DNA from: Rivularia sp034931125
GTDB taxonomy: Bacteria; Cyanobacteriota; Cyanobacteriia; Cyanobacteriales; Nostocaceae
DNA: 64,000 bases
Reading direction: 5' to 3'
Assembly: GCF_034931125.1 (NCBI RefSeq)
Contig: NZ_JAYGHM010000035.1
Span: 1-64,000 of the forward strand
The translations under genes were made by a program, and so were the position numbers. Shown here one piece after another: positions 35,129-43,581 of this stretch; within the stretch, counting starts at the first letter, position 1, and each line of letters opens with the position of its first letter. The notes under the pieces were generated by a model. That model was not told the DNA's origin. It worked only from the letters and a program-made list of their open reading frames with translations, and searched no databases.

Positions 35129-35551
35129 TTAATCCGATTTCCCTACAATTGTTTTTATCCGCCGAATTATCCAAGGATTTCCGCGATACTTGCCGTTAAT
35201 TTCTGATTCAATCAATTCTGTATTAGCAATATCTACTTGATAATTAGCACCGCGATATTGACGAGTAACTTGTTTTTTCAGTGTCTCAGATTGAGAAATT
35301 TGATTTTGATGATTATTTCCGTTTTCTTCAAACTTAAGCTTACATTCGTTGCGCTGCAATAACTTTTTAGTAGTAACCAACACTACAATCAATAACAAAA
35401 CTTGGATTTCCCAAGGTGCTAAAACCAAACTCAACACAAGACTAATAATTGCGAATAAACCTGCAAGATATCCCACTTCATCGCTACATCTTTTAGAGAT
35501 ATAGCCAGTAATTACACAGATAGTAAGTGGAATCAGAAAAAATAAAGGCAT
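35129..35551 (-). CDS. Small membrane protein, DUF4278-like C-terminus
   Basis: A 140-aa protein with two or three N-terminal hydrophobic helices (about 1-18, 28-45, 48-62) and a soluble C-terminal part with the paired motifs RQYRGANYQ and GKYRGNPW. Repeated YRG-x-x-Y/W is the mark of the small cyanobacterial DUF4278 family, so I assign it tentatively. Function unknown. It stands alone between a repeat cluster and tex, which is divergent. Confidence 0.6.
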   Translation of the reverse strand: MPLFFLIPLTICVITGYISKRCSDEVGYLAGLFAIISLVLSLVLAPWEIQVLLLIVVLVTTKKLLQRNECKLKFEENGNNHQNQISQSETLKKQVTRQYRGANYQVDIANTELIESEINGKYRGNPWIIRRIKTIVGKSD

Positions 35552-35807
35552 CTTTTCTCAACTCCGAATTCCAAGCATTTGCTTTGATATATACACGATA
35601 AAGCTGCTACGGTTAGTGTATGTAACTAATATTACACCTTTTCGGCTTTTTGCTACAACACCCTACATATACAAACAGTATCTCGGACTAATATTCCTAA
35701 TCTTTATGGTTTAGTATATTAGCCTATCACTATATATTAGCCCTCGATTAAAATTATGGGGCGTAGAATTACCTTTAACGTAGTGTTCCTTTAATAATCG
35801 CAGAACG

Positions 35808-37967
35808 ATGTTGAATATTCCCCAACTGTTAGCAACTGAACTTAATCTCAAACCTTTTCAGGTAGAAAACGCGCTCTCCTTGTTCGCAGAAGGTGCAACC
35901 ATCCCCTTTGTTGCACGTTATCGTAAGGAGCGTACTGGGGAGATGAACGAAACTCAGTTACGCGATTTATTAGATAGGTATACTTATCTAACAGAATTAG
36001 AAGCTAGAAAATCGGTCATAATAAACGCGATCGCAGAACAAAATAAACTCACTGATGAGTTGAAACAGCAAATTGAATTATGTTTGCAAAAGACAGAATT
36101 GGAAGATTTATATTTACCTTATCGTCCTAAGCGTCGGACTCGCGCTATTATTGCGAAGGAAAAGGGACTCGATAAGTTAGCTGAATTTATTAAGTCGTTG
36201 AATGTCAAAAATGGTGCTTTAAGCGATTTAAATGCAGAAGCTGCTAAATATATAAATGCCGAAAAAGAAGTTAAAACCGCAGAAGAAGCGCTTAAAGGTG
36301 CCAGCGATATTTTAGCGGAAGAAACGGCGGAAAGGGCTTATCTAAGGGCATATTTACGCGAAATGTTGTTAAAAGAAGGCGTATTTATTTCTCATATCAA
36401 AGACGAACATCCTGAAGGTACGACAAAATATGAAATGTACCGCGATTATCAAATGAAAGTGAACAATATTGCACCTCACAATATGTTGGCTTTGTGTCGG
36501 GGAGACAAAGAAAAGATATTAAGTTATGAAATTGCTTTTGATGAAGAATACGTCCTTTCTTATTTAGAATCCCAAGAAATTCGCAGCAAACAGCCAGAAA
36601 TTCGCAAGTTTTATCAACAAATGCTCAAAGATGCATTTAACCGTTTGATGAAATCATCGCTAATGAATGAAGTAATATCTGAGAAAAAAGAATATGCAGA
36701 TATTGAGTCGATCAAAACATTTGAAACTAATCTACGCAACTTATTACTGTCAGCACCAGCAGGAATGAAACCGGCGATCGCGATCGATCCGGGATTTAGA
36801 ACCGGCTGCAAGGTGGCTATATTGGACGAAACCGGGAAATTTCTGGAGTATCAAGCTATATTTCCCCACACAGGAGCCGGAAAACGCAGCGAAGCCGCGA
36901 AAATGCTGCAAAATATGATGGAAAAATATAATGTTGAATTGATTGCGATCGGTAACGGTACAGCTTCCCGCGAAACCGACGAATTTGTAATCGAAGTGCT
37001 GCAAAAAATGCAGATCAAACCCGTTAAAGTCATGGTAAACGAGTCTGGTGCATCGATATATTCAGCTAGTAAAGTTGCGATCGAAGAATTCCCCGATTTA
37101 GATATTACCGTGCGGGGAGCCATTAGTATCGGTCGTCGCTTACAAGATCCGCTCGCAGAATTAGTCAAAATTGACCCCAAATCCATCGGTGTAGGACAAT
37201 ATCAACACGATGTAGACCAAAAATTGCTCAAAAAGAAGTTAGATGAAACCGTAGAAAGTTGTGTAAACTACGTTGGTGTTGACTTAAATACAGCATCCAT
37301 TGAACTTTTAACTTCGGTTTCGGGGATTACATCTAGCATTGCTAATAATATAGTTCAGTATCGCAACGAAAACGGAGCCTTTAAAAATCGCCGTCAACTG
37401 TTAAAAGTTGCCAAATTAGGACCAAAAGCATTTGAACAAGCAGCGGGTTTCTTAAGAATTCGCGGTGGTGAAAATCCTTTAGATAATACCGCAGTGCATC
37501 CAGAAAGTTACGCTGTGGTCAAGAATATTGCTGCTGATTTAAAAGTCGAATTAAAACAAGTTACACAAATAGCCGAAAGTCTTAAAAAAGCCGATTTAAA
37601 AAAGTACGTTACCGACACCATAGGTGAACCGACATTACGAGATATTATCGGGGAATTAGAAAAACCGGGAAGAGATCCACGAGATGAATTTAAGTATGCC
37701 ACTTTTAAAGAAGGAGTTAATGAAATTTCTGATTTAGAAGAAGGAATGGTATTAGAAGGAATTGTAACTAACGTTGCTAACTTTGGTGCTTTCGTGGATG
37801 TGGGAGTGCATCAAGATGGTTTAGTGCATATATCCCAGTTAGCAAATCAATTTGTTAAAGATCCGAAAGAGGTGGTTAAAGTTGGGGAAGTTGTGAAAGT
37901 TAAGGTGTTGGAAGTTAATCAGAAATTGAAGCGGATTGGGTTGTCGATGAAAGCGGTGAGTCAGTAA
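35808..37967 (+). CDS. tex: Tex-family RNA-binding transcription accessory protein
   Basis: A 719-aa soluble protein. N-terminal Tex helical domain (FQVENALSLFAEGATIPFVA, then RYRKERTGEMNETQLRDL), YqgF/RNase H-like core (AIAIDPGFRTGCKVAILDET), helix-hairpin-helix region (VDLNTASIELLTSVSGI) and a C-terminal S1 RNA-binding domain (GMVLEGIVTNVANFGAFVDV, then DGLVHISQLA). The domain order and length match Tex/Spt6-related proteins that bind nucleic acid and affect transcription. Monocistronic, followed by a perfect hairpin. Confidence 0.96.
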   Translation: MLNIPQLLATELNLKPFQVENALSLFAEGATIPFVARYRKERTGEMNETQLRDLLDRYTYLTELEARKSVIINAIAEQNKLTDELKQQIELCLQKTELEDLYLPYRPKRRTRAIIAKEKGLDKLAEFIKSLNVKNGALSDLNAEAAKYINAEKEVKTAEEALKGASDILAEETAERAYLRAYLREMLLKEGVFISHIKDEHPEGTTKYEMYRDYQMKVNNIAPHNMLALCRGDKEKILSYEIAFDEEYVLSYLESQEIRSKQPEIRKFYQQMLKDAFNRLMKSSLMNEVISEKKEYADIESIKTFETNLRNLLLSAPAGMKPAIAIDPGFRTGCKVAILDETGKFLEYQAIFPHTGAGKRSEAAKMLQNMMEKYNVELIAIGNGTASRETDEFVIEVLQKMQIKPVKVMVNESGASIYSASKVAIEEFPDLDITVRGAISIGRRLQDPLAELVKIDPKSIGVGQYQHDVDQKLLKKKLDETVESCVNYVGVDLNTASIELLTSVSGITSSIANNIVQYRNENGAFKNRRQLLKVAKLGPKAFEQAAGFLRIRGGENPLDNTAVHPESYAVVKNIAADLKVELKQVTQIAESLKKADLKKYVTDTIGEPTLRDIIGELEKPGRDPRDEFKYATFKEGVNEISDLEEGMVLEGIVTNVANFGAFVDVGVHQDGLVHISQLANQFVKDPKEVVKVGEVVKVKVLEVNQKLKRIGLSMKAVSQ

Positions 37968-37978
37968 CCTCACCCCAG

Positions 37979-38001
37979 CCCTCTCCTTGTTAAGGAGAGG
38001 G
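37979..38001. terminator. Perfect 10-bp hairpin after tex
   Basis: CCCTCTCCTT-GTT-AAGGAGAGGG starts 12 bp after the tex stop. It belongs to the same repeat family as 25456-25515 and probably ends tex transcription, though no U-tract follows. Confidence 0.6.
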
Positions 38002-38023
38002 AGTTGGAGGTTTGATGTTAAAT

Positions 38024-38130
38024 GGTAGGTTGGGTTAAAGGCACAGGAATATTTTATGGTTGATGCAATATTAATAATACGCCGTAACCCAACATTTTGG
38101 TGTTAGAATAATATGTTTTTTTAACGCAGA
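38024..38130. repeat. GGTAGGTTGGGTTA inverted repeat, copy 1 of 4
   Basis: GGTAGGTTGGGTTAAAGGC, then a central TTGATGCAATATTAATAATA, then CGCCGTAACCCAAC and a TTTTTTTAACGCAGAG tail. About 105 bp. Confidence 0.85.
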
Positions 38131-38138
38131 GTGGTAGT

Positions 38139-38243
38139 GGTAGGTTGGGTTAAAGGCGTAAATATCTTTGTGCTTGATGCAATATTAATAATACGCCGTA
38201 ACCCAACATTTTGGTGCTGGAATAATATGTTTTTTTAACGCAA
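38139..38243. repeat. GGTAGGTTGGGTTA inverted repeat, copy 2 of 4
   Basis: Near-identical to copies 3 and 4, including the tail TTTTTTTAACGCA. Followed by CGCAAAGGTAAGCGCAAAGG repeats. Confidence 0.85.
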
Positions 38244-38339
38244 AGGGACGCAAAGGTAAGCGCAAAGGTACGCGGAGTATTGAGGTTTTTTGAGTAATTT
38301 TGATTTGAGAGGGAATGAGATTAGTTTGTTTTAATTAAT

Positions 38340-38486
38340 TTAAGAATTTCTGATGCTTCCGTCAGGCATTATAGTTTTATAAAAAATAGCTCCCTTACAT
38401 CTATGATTAATATCTAAATTTTTAGCACCAGTAAAATCGGCATGGCTAAGGTTGGCATCGTAGAAAGAAGTTGGAGACAGTTTATG
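38340..38486 (-). pseudogene. C-terminal pentapeptide-repeat protein remnant
   Basis: The minus strand reads FYDANLSHADFTGAKNLDIN and ends YKTIMPDGSIRNS before a TAA. ANLS-HADFTGA is pentapeptide repeat and the KTIMPDGSIRN end is typical of cyanobacterial pentapeptide proteins. The coding part is cut exactly where repeat copy 3 begins (38486). Confidence 0.75.
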
Positions 38487-38590
38487 GTAGGTTGGGTTAA
38501 AGGCGTAAATATCTTTGTGCTTGATGCAATATTAATAATACGCCGTAACCCAACATTTTGGTGTTAGAATAATAGGTTTTTTTAACGCAG
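38486..38590. repeat. GGTAGGTTGGGTTA inverted repeat, copy 3 of 4
   Basis: Same 105-bp unit; its left end abuts the pentapeptide remnant. Confidence 0.85.
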
Positions 38591-38593
38591 AGT

Positions 38594-38700
38594 GGTAGGT
38601 TGGGTTAAAGGCGTAAATATCTTTGTGCTTGATGCGGTATTAATAATACGCCGTAACCCAACATTTTGGTGCTGGAATAATATGTTTTTTTAACGCAGAG
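38594..38700. repeat. GGTAGGTTGGGTTA inverted repeat, copy 4 of 4
   Basis: Directly follows copy 3. It is followed, as copy 2 is, by GCGCAAAGGTAAGCGCAAAG and TACGCGGAGTATTGAG, so copies 2 and 4 share extra right-hand sequence. Confidence 0.85.
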
Positions 38701-38797
38701 GAGCGCAAAGGTAAGCGCAAAGGTACGCGGAGTATTGAGATTTTTTTTCTAGATTTTGATTTGAGGGGAAACCGTATTGTTTTGTTTTAGCATAATA

Positions 38798-38931
38798 CCG
38801 CCTTGGAATAAATTTCCAGGCTCATAGCTAAAGTCGTCTAAAGACGACTGAATAAGATTTTTAGTGCGTTTTAACGTACTTTGTTTATCAGCCTTGAAAT
38901 TGATTTCAAGGTGGGCTAAATAACAATATCT
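38798..38931. repeat. Multi-hairpin repeat (GTCGTCTAAAGACGAC / AGTGCGTTTTAACGTACT)
   Basis: Four hairpins in series: CCTTGGAAT/ATTTCCAGG, GTCGTC-TAAA-GACGAC, AGTGCGTT/AACGTACT, and CCTTGAAAT/ATTTCAAGG. A partial copy holding the last two hairpins lies at 45591-45660. The rest of 38700-39097 shows no gene. Confidence 0.75.
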
Positions 38932-39097
38932 CATGAAGATGGTGCTTTACGGCAATACCCACTATCTTGTTATGTCCGCAAATTATCTCAAGCTCTAACA
39001 CACCCTACAAATAAGACCAAAATTCCCCACCCCAACTATATTAATTCCACAGATTACCCTAAACTAAAATTGCAGTTTTAAGATAAATGCAAATCAA

Positions 39098-40114
39098 ATG
39101 ACAGTAGGACAAAACAATTCTAAGTCAGTGGATGTCTTTGGTGTGGGTAACGCTTTGGTAGACATTTTGGCTTTAGTGGAAGATGATTTCGTTAAGGAAC
39201 ATAACCTCGATCGCGGTGGTATGACTCTAATGGACTCCGAAAAACAAGGTCATTTATTACGGGAGTTGAAACACCATTCTCTGGAATTGGGTTCCGGGGG
39301 TTCTGCTGCTAATACAATGATTGCGATCGCGCAAAGTGGTGGTAAGGGTTTTTATTCGGGTAAGGTTTCTCGCGATACTAATGGTGAGTTTTATCGTCAG
39401 GATTTAATCGAAGCTGGAATTCAATTTGATGTCCACCCTACGGAAGAAAATCGCGGTTCTACTGGGACTTGTTTGGTTTTAACTACTCCGGATGCGGAAC
39501 GTACTATGTGTACTCATTTGGGGGTTTCCACGAATTTAGCTCCTACAGATATTGACGTAGAAAAATTAGGTCAGTGTCAGTATAGTTATGTGGAAGGTTA
39601 TCTTTGGGATGCACCAGATCCAAGGAAAGCTAGCATTGAGACTATGGAGCAATCCAAGCGTTTGGGTGTGAAAGTTGCTTATACTTTTTCTGATTTATTT
39701 TTGGTAAGTCGCTTTAATGATGATTTTCATAAAGTGGTTTCTGAATACTGCGATGTAGTATTTTGCAACGCTGATGAAGTTCGTAATTTCTTTGGTAGCG
39801 AATCTTTGACAGATTGTGCCAGTAAACTTGGTGAAATAGTTAATACCGGATTTATTACTGATGGTGCAAATGGCTGTTTGGTAGTAGAAAACAAAGAAGT
39901 TATTAATGTCCCCGGATTTCCGGTTAAAGCCGTTGATACCGTTGGTGCTGGAGATTGCTTTGCTGGGGGAGTGTTATACGGACTAACTAATGGTTTGAAC
40001 GCTCAAAAGTCAGCCCGTTGGGGAAATTATCTTGCTTCTTGTATAGTACAAGTTCATGGCGCTCGTTTGGATAAATCGATGGCTGACAAGATTCCAGAAA
40101 TTATTGGTAAATAA
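39098..40114 (+). CDS. PfkB-family sugar/adenosine kinase
   Basis: A 338-aa soluble ribokinase-superfamily enzyme that phosphorylates a sugar or nucleoside hydroxyl with ATP. N-terminal GVGNALVDILALVED, substrate region ELGSGGSAANTMIAIAQSGG, and the C-terminal PfkB signature VDTVGAGDCFAGGVLYG with catalytic Asp. Overall pattern is closest to the bacterial adenosine kinase-like group, but the substrate cannot be fixed from sequence. Monocistronic. Confidence 0.9.
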   Translation: MTVGQNNSKSVDVFGVGNALVDILALVEDDFVKEHNLDRGGMTLMDSEKQGHLLRELKHHSLELGSGGSAANTMIAIAQSGGKGFYSGKVSRDTNGEFYRQDLIEAGIQFDVHPTEENRGSTGTCLVLTTPDAERTMCTHLGVSTNLAPTDIDVEKLGQCQYSYVEGYLWDAPDPRKASIETMEQSKRLGVKVAYTFSDLFLVSRFNDDFHKVVSEYCDVVFCNADEVRNFFGSESLTDCASKLGEIVNTGFITDGANGCLVVENKEVINVPGFPVKAVDTVGAGDCFAGGVLYGLTNGLNAQKSARWGNYLASCIVQVHGARLDKSMADKIPEIIGK

Positions 40115-40599
40115 TAGGTGTGGGTTAAAAGCGCTAATAATTAAACATAAAACGAATTAATAATGTAGTCTCCCCGTATTTCGGATTGTACCGAGCGATA
40201 ATTTGGAATAATCTGTTTTTCAACCCCTAAACGCAAAGGTAGGTTGTGATTTCAAATTGTTGGAGACGTAGCAGTGCTACGTCTCTACATGGGTTTCGTG
40301 TTTTAGACAAAATTCAGGTAATGTTCTATAAAATACTGTCAAACAGGCTTTGAAGCGGATGTTTCGCAAATTACAAGTTTCTTCACGTACCGACACGATC
40401 GCAAAATTGCCAAATATCCTGAATTCTGGTTATTGAAGCTGTAGCTAATTATTGGGAATTAAGAAAAAAATATTAATCGCATTGATAATGTCTTCTAATC
40501 TACTTGTTATCAACTTGGCACTCTGTAACAATCGTTAAGTTTATGTGTATTATATCTTTACTTAATCCAAATTAAATCTAAATTAACCAACTTAAAATT
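40115..40599. other. Intergenic with GAGACGTAGCA hairpin
   Basis: 485 bp. A perfect 11-bp hairpin, GAGACGTAGCA-G-TGCTACGTCTC, lies at 40263-40285 and belongs to the repeat family also at 2525 and 44515. A GTGGGTTAAAAGCGC scrap at 40124 recalls the AACCCAAC repeat. No gene seen. Confidence 0.55.
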
Positions 40600-40815
40600 A
40601 TGCCAACTGAGTTAATTGTCTTAATTGCTGCATTGTTTGTTGCCTTTATCGTTTTTAAGGCTTTACTAAATGTAGTAAAAACAACTTTTAGTACCGCGAT
40701 CGCACTTTTTGTAATTGTGGTCATTTTGAGTATATTCGGTATTACTCCTGATGACTTAATCAGAGAAATTACTAATTTACCTGACACTTTAACGCGCCTA
40801 TTTACGCAAAAATAA
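40600..40815 (+). CDS. Small membrane protein of unknown function
   Basis: A 71-aa protein with two hydrophobic helices (about residues 4-22, LIVLIAALFVAFIVF, and 29-47, FSTAIALFVIVVILSIFGI) and a short polar C-terminus (PDDLIREITNLPDTLTRLF). Not recognised by family. The stop codon is embedded in a perfect terminator hairpin, which supports expression as a one-gene unit. Confidence 0.7.
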   Translation: MPTELIVLIAALFVAFIVFKALLNVVKTTFSTAIALFVIVVILSIFGITPDDLIREITNLPDTLTRLFTQK

Positions 40816-40831
40816 ACGTAAATAGGCTTTT
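40796..40831 (+). terminator. Rho-independent terminator overlapping the small gene's stop
   Basis: GCCTATTTACG (40796-40806) and CGTAAATAGGC (40817-40827) form a perfect 11-bp stem followed by TTTT. The stop codon TAA (40813-40815) lies in the loop. Confidence 0.85.
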
Positions 40832-40852
40832 GATATCTAAGATGCTAATAGT

Positions 40853-42139
40853 TTATTTTTTAATCAATATATAGGCTGTAGCATAGGTTGGTAATTGCTT
40901 AATATATTGATTGAAACTATTTTTATTGGGAAAAATACCCGCAAGATAATCGAGTTGATAAAAGTTGGGTAAAAATGCCCCACCTGTATCTGCTATTACT
41001 CCCATTCTCAGTTGTTTGCGTCCATTTTGCATATACTCGATCACAATCATTCGACCTAAACCAACGTTGAGTACATCACCAGCAAAAGTTACTCCTGGTT
41101 TAATAGAGATTTTTTCATCAATTTTATAACCGTAACCTTTAATATCTTTAACTTCTCGGAAATACCAGTAACGCTTTTGCGATCGCGGGTTTATACCTCT
41201 GACATAGGGAATTTCGTTGCTGCGATCAACGTTAAAATAAGCAGAAGAACCACCACCTAAATCAACAAGTATTGTTCCTTCCATTAAGGCTTCTTCTAAA
41301 CCTTCACGAGTCATATAAACAATCGGTTCTACTTTACCAAATGCCTTGCCTCCAGGTTCGTAAATACCCGACAATACATCTTGTTTAGTATATTTAGTGT
41401 AGAATTTATCTGTAAGTGCGTTATCTTTGAGACTGTAAAGAGGAACATTGAATTTAGCGCTTTTCTTGCGAGAACCGGGATGAACAAAAACAGCGTATTT
41501 GGTAATTCGTAAATTTTTGCGTTGGGTTTCTTTGGGATTATAAGCAGACCATTTAATTACCCGAAAGTTGGAGTTGATAAAATTGGGGTCTTGTAAACGA
41601 GTCGTGCGATTATTTGCAATATCTTCTCGCAATACACCAATCATAAAATCAAGGGTTTTCGTAATATCCTCTACAGTTACACCTTGAGTACCCAGAACCC
41701 CCGGACGTGAAATATTTGGGTCATCATCGGTATGGTCTTGATAATATTGTCTCGTATTTACTAAAGTCGCTAATAAATCCGCTTGATTGAAATTAATTTT
41801 ATTACTAGGTAATTGAGCCGCACTAAAAAGCTTATTACCATTAATGCTAAATTGATATTTTTGTAATTCGTCAATAACTTTGTAAGCTTGGGACAGTAGC
41901 TGGGGCTTGTATAAAGTATTGCTTGCAGGTTTTTGACAAGGTGTAGAAGTATTGGAATTACAGGATGCAGGTAACGAAAAATTAGAAGTTAATCCCAGAC
42001 TTGAATTGATTAATTTGGGCTGTTGGGGTACAGTCGCAGCTTTTAATGATTGCGACTGACCGTAAGCATAACTACTTATACTTCCAGCCAATAAGAAACC
42101 AAGACTACCTAGAAAAAAACGCATTTTTGGAATCAACAT
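40853..42139 (-). CDS. Exported protein with a 3D/MltA-like C-terminal part
   Basis: A 428-aa protein with a signal peptide (about 1-28, FFLGSLGFLLAGSISSYAYG). The mature part has an N-terminal helical region, a middle domain (YEPGGKAFGKVEPIVYMTRE, ILVDLGGGSSAYFNVDRS, SQKRYWYFREVKDIKGYG) and an end with MGVIADTGGAFLPNFYQLDY. The IADTGGAF stretch and the GGSSAYFNVDR part suggest the double-psi barrel of MltA/3D lytic transglycosylases, so it may act on peptidoglycan. That assignment is an inference; homologues I recall are annotated only as hypothetical or MltA-domain. Confidence 0.6.
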   Translation of the reverse strand: MLIPKMRFFLGSLGFLLAGSISSYAYGQSQSLKAATVPQQPKLINSSLGLTSNFSLPASCNSNTSTPCQKPASNTLYKPQLLSQAYKVIDELQKYQFSINGNKLFSAAQLPSNKINFNQADLLATLVNTRQYYQDHTDDDPNISRPGVLGTQGVTVEDITKTLDFMIGVLREDIANNRTTRLQDPNFINSNFRVIKWSAYNPKETQRKNLRITKYAVFVHPGSRKKSAKFNVPLYSLKDNALTDKFYTKYTKQDVLSGIYEPGGKAFGKVEPIVYMTREGLEEALMEGTILVDLGGGSSAYFNVDRSNEIPYVRGINPRSQKRYWYFREVKDIKGYGYKIDEKISIKPGVTFAGDVLNVGLGRMIVIEYMQNGRKQLRMGVIADTGGAFLPNFYQLDYLAGIFPNKNSFNQYIKQLPTYATAYILIKK

Positions 42140-42557
42140 TTCTACACAATCTATTGTTTACATATTGATATACCAGAACGGAAAGAATAGGTCAAAGGTG
42201 AATAATTTTACCGAAACCAAAATCCGAGCGATATAGCATAGCTAGAATTGTCAAAACATTTTTCTGTTCCCCGTTCCCTAGTCCTTATCGAAACGAAATA
42301 TTTAATTAATCAAGGCATAAATACTCCCCATTGCTTTTCTTGTCAATTGCGATAAATCTATTACTATATACTCTTGTATATCTGTCTTTAGCTGGAAACA
42401 CAAAGACCGATAAGCATAACTAAAGTTAGTTTTCAAGATTAACTGCGATCGCTCATACTGCAAGTAAACGGGAAAACGAATAATTAATAGAGAATAGGTA
42501 TTAAGGCCATCTAAATTACGAACTCAGAATTACTAAATACAATACAACTTAATTATT
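42140..42557. other. Divergent intergenic region, no gene seen
   Basis: 418 bp between divergent genes; should hold both promoters. A HIP1-like CGATCGC lies at 42447. No specific operator recognised. Confidence 0.45.
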
Positions 42558-43391
42558 ATGCGTTGGGAATTTGGTCGAAGAAGCGATAATGTCGAAGACA
42601 GACGCGGTAGAAGTGTTTCTCCCGGATTAGTTGGTGGTGGTATTGGTGGCTTGGTTCTTACCTTGATTGCGGTATTCTTAGGTGTAGACCCAGCGATTAT
42701 TAACCAAGTAATCCCTCAAGATAATGGTTCGAGTCCAACTCAAACAACTTCCCAACCCAAGGACGAGATCGGACAATTTGTTTCTGTTGTACTTGCCGAT
42801 ACTGAAGATACCTGGAACCAGCTATTCCAACAGATGGGACGAAAGTATCGAGAACCAAACTTAGTTCTCTTCAGTGATTCAGTACAGTCAGCTTGCGGTT
42901 ATGCAGATGCTGCGGTAGGTCCTTTTTATTGTCCCCCAGACCAAAAAGTATACTTAGATACAAGCTTTTTCCGAGACTTAAAAAATAAACTCGGCGCACC
43001 TGGAGATTTTGCTCAAGCATATGTAATTGCTCACGAAGTCGGACATCACGTCCAGAATTTGATGGGAATTTCCGACAAAGTAAGAAACGTACAGAGTCGA
43101 GTTAGTAAAGTAGAAGCAAACCAGCTTTCTGTCAGATTGGAACTGCAAGCCGATTGTTTCGCCGGTATTTGGGCAAACAAAGCCCAGACACAAAGACAAA
43201 TTCTCGAACCTGGGGATATTGAAGAAGCCTTGAATGCTGCCTCAAGTATTGGAGATGATAGATTGCAGAAGCAAGCGAAAGGATATGTCGTCCCGGAATC
43301 TTTCACTCACGGAAGTTCAGCACAGCGCGTCCGTTGGTTTAAGACAGGTTTCCAATCGGGTAACATTGACGCTTGTAATACGTTTAGTTAG
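42558..43391 (+). CDS. Neutral zinc metallopeptidase (YpfJ family)
   Basis: A 277-aa protein: one N-terminal membrane segment after a charged start (GLVGGGIGGLVLTLIAVFLG, about 25-45), a short linker, then the YpfJ-type peptidase domain. Residues YVIAHEVGHHVQNLMG contain the HExxH zinc motif (His159, Glu160, His163), followed by RLELQADCFAGIWA, supplying the third ligand region. YCPPDQKVYLDTSFF precedes it. Likely anchored facing the periplasm; substrate unknown. Length is normal. Confidence 0.92.
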   Translation: MRWEFGRRSDNVEDRRGRSVSPGLVGGGIGGLVLTLIAVFLGVDPAIINQVIPQDNGSSPTQTTSQPKDEIGQFVSVVLADTEDTWNQLFQQMGRKYREPNLVLFSDSVQSACGYADAAVGPFYCPPDQKVYLDTSFFRDLKNKLGAPGDFAQAYVIAHEVGHHVQNLMGISDKVRNVQSRVSKVEANQLSVRLELQADCFAGIWANKAQTQRQILEPGDIEEALNAASSIGDDRLQKQAKGYVVPESFTHGSSAQRVRWFKTGFQSGNIDACNTFS

Positions 43392-43518
43392 GTAGTTGGG
43401 CATTGAGCATTGGGAATGGCGGATTGGAGATTAAATATTTAAATTTTGTGCTTAATGAATAGCTAGCGAGCAAGATGCTCGCACTACTTTTGTTTTTATT
43501 TCTTCCCCCTCTCTCCCC

Positions 43519-43581
43519 ATTACCCATTACCCATTACCCATTACCCATTACCCATTACCCATTACCCATTACCCATTACCC
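43519..43581. repeat. ATTACCC heptamer array, nine perfect units
   Basis: Nine perfect tandem ATTACCC units. The 3' end of the neighbouring minus-strand hydrolase gene lies inside the array, which supplies its last residues and TAA stop. Confidence 0.95.

Noticed and set aside
40853..42139. Firm annotation as MltA lytic transglycosylase
   Set aside because: Only a loose 3D/MltA-like pattern is visible and I cannot place the catalytic Asp with certainty, so it is kept as tentative.
43519..43581. ATTACCC array resembling telomere-like sequence
   Set aside because: It is one of several different heptamer arrays in the window and lies inside a chromosome-like gene context.
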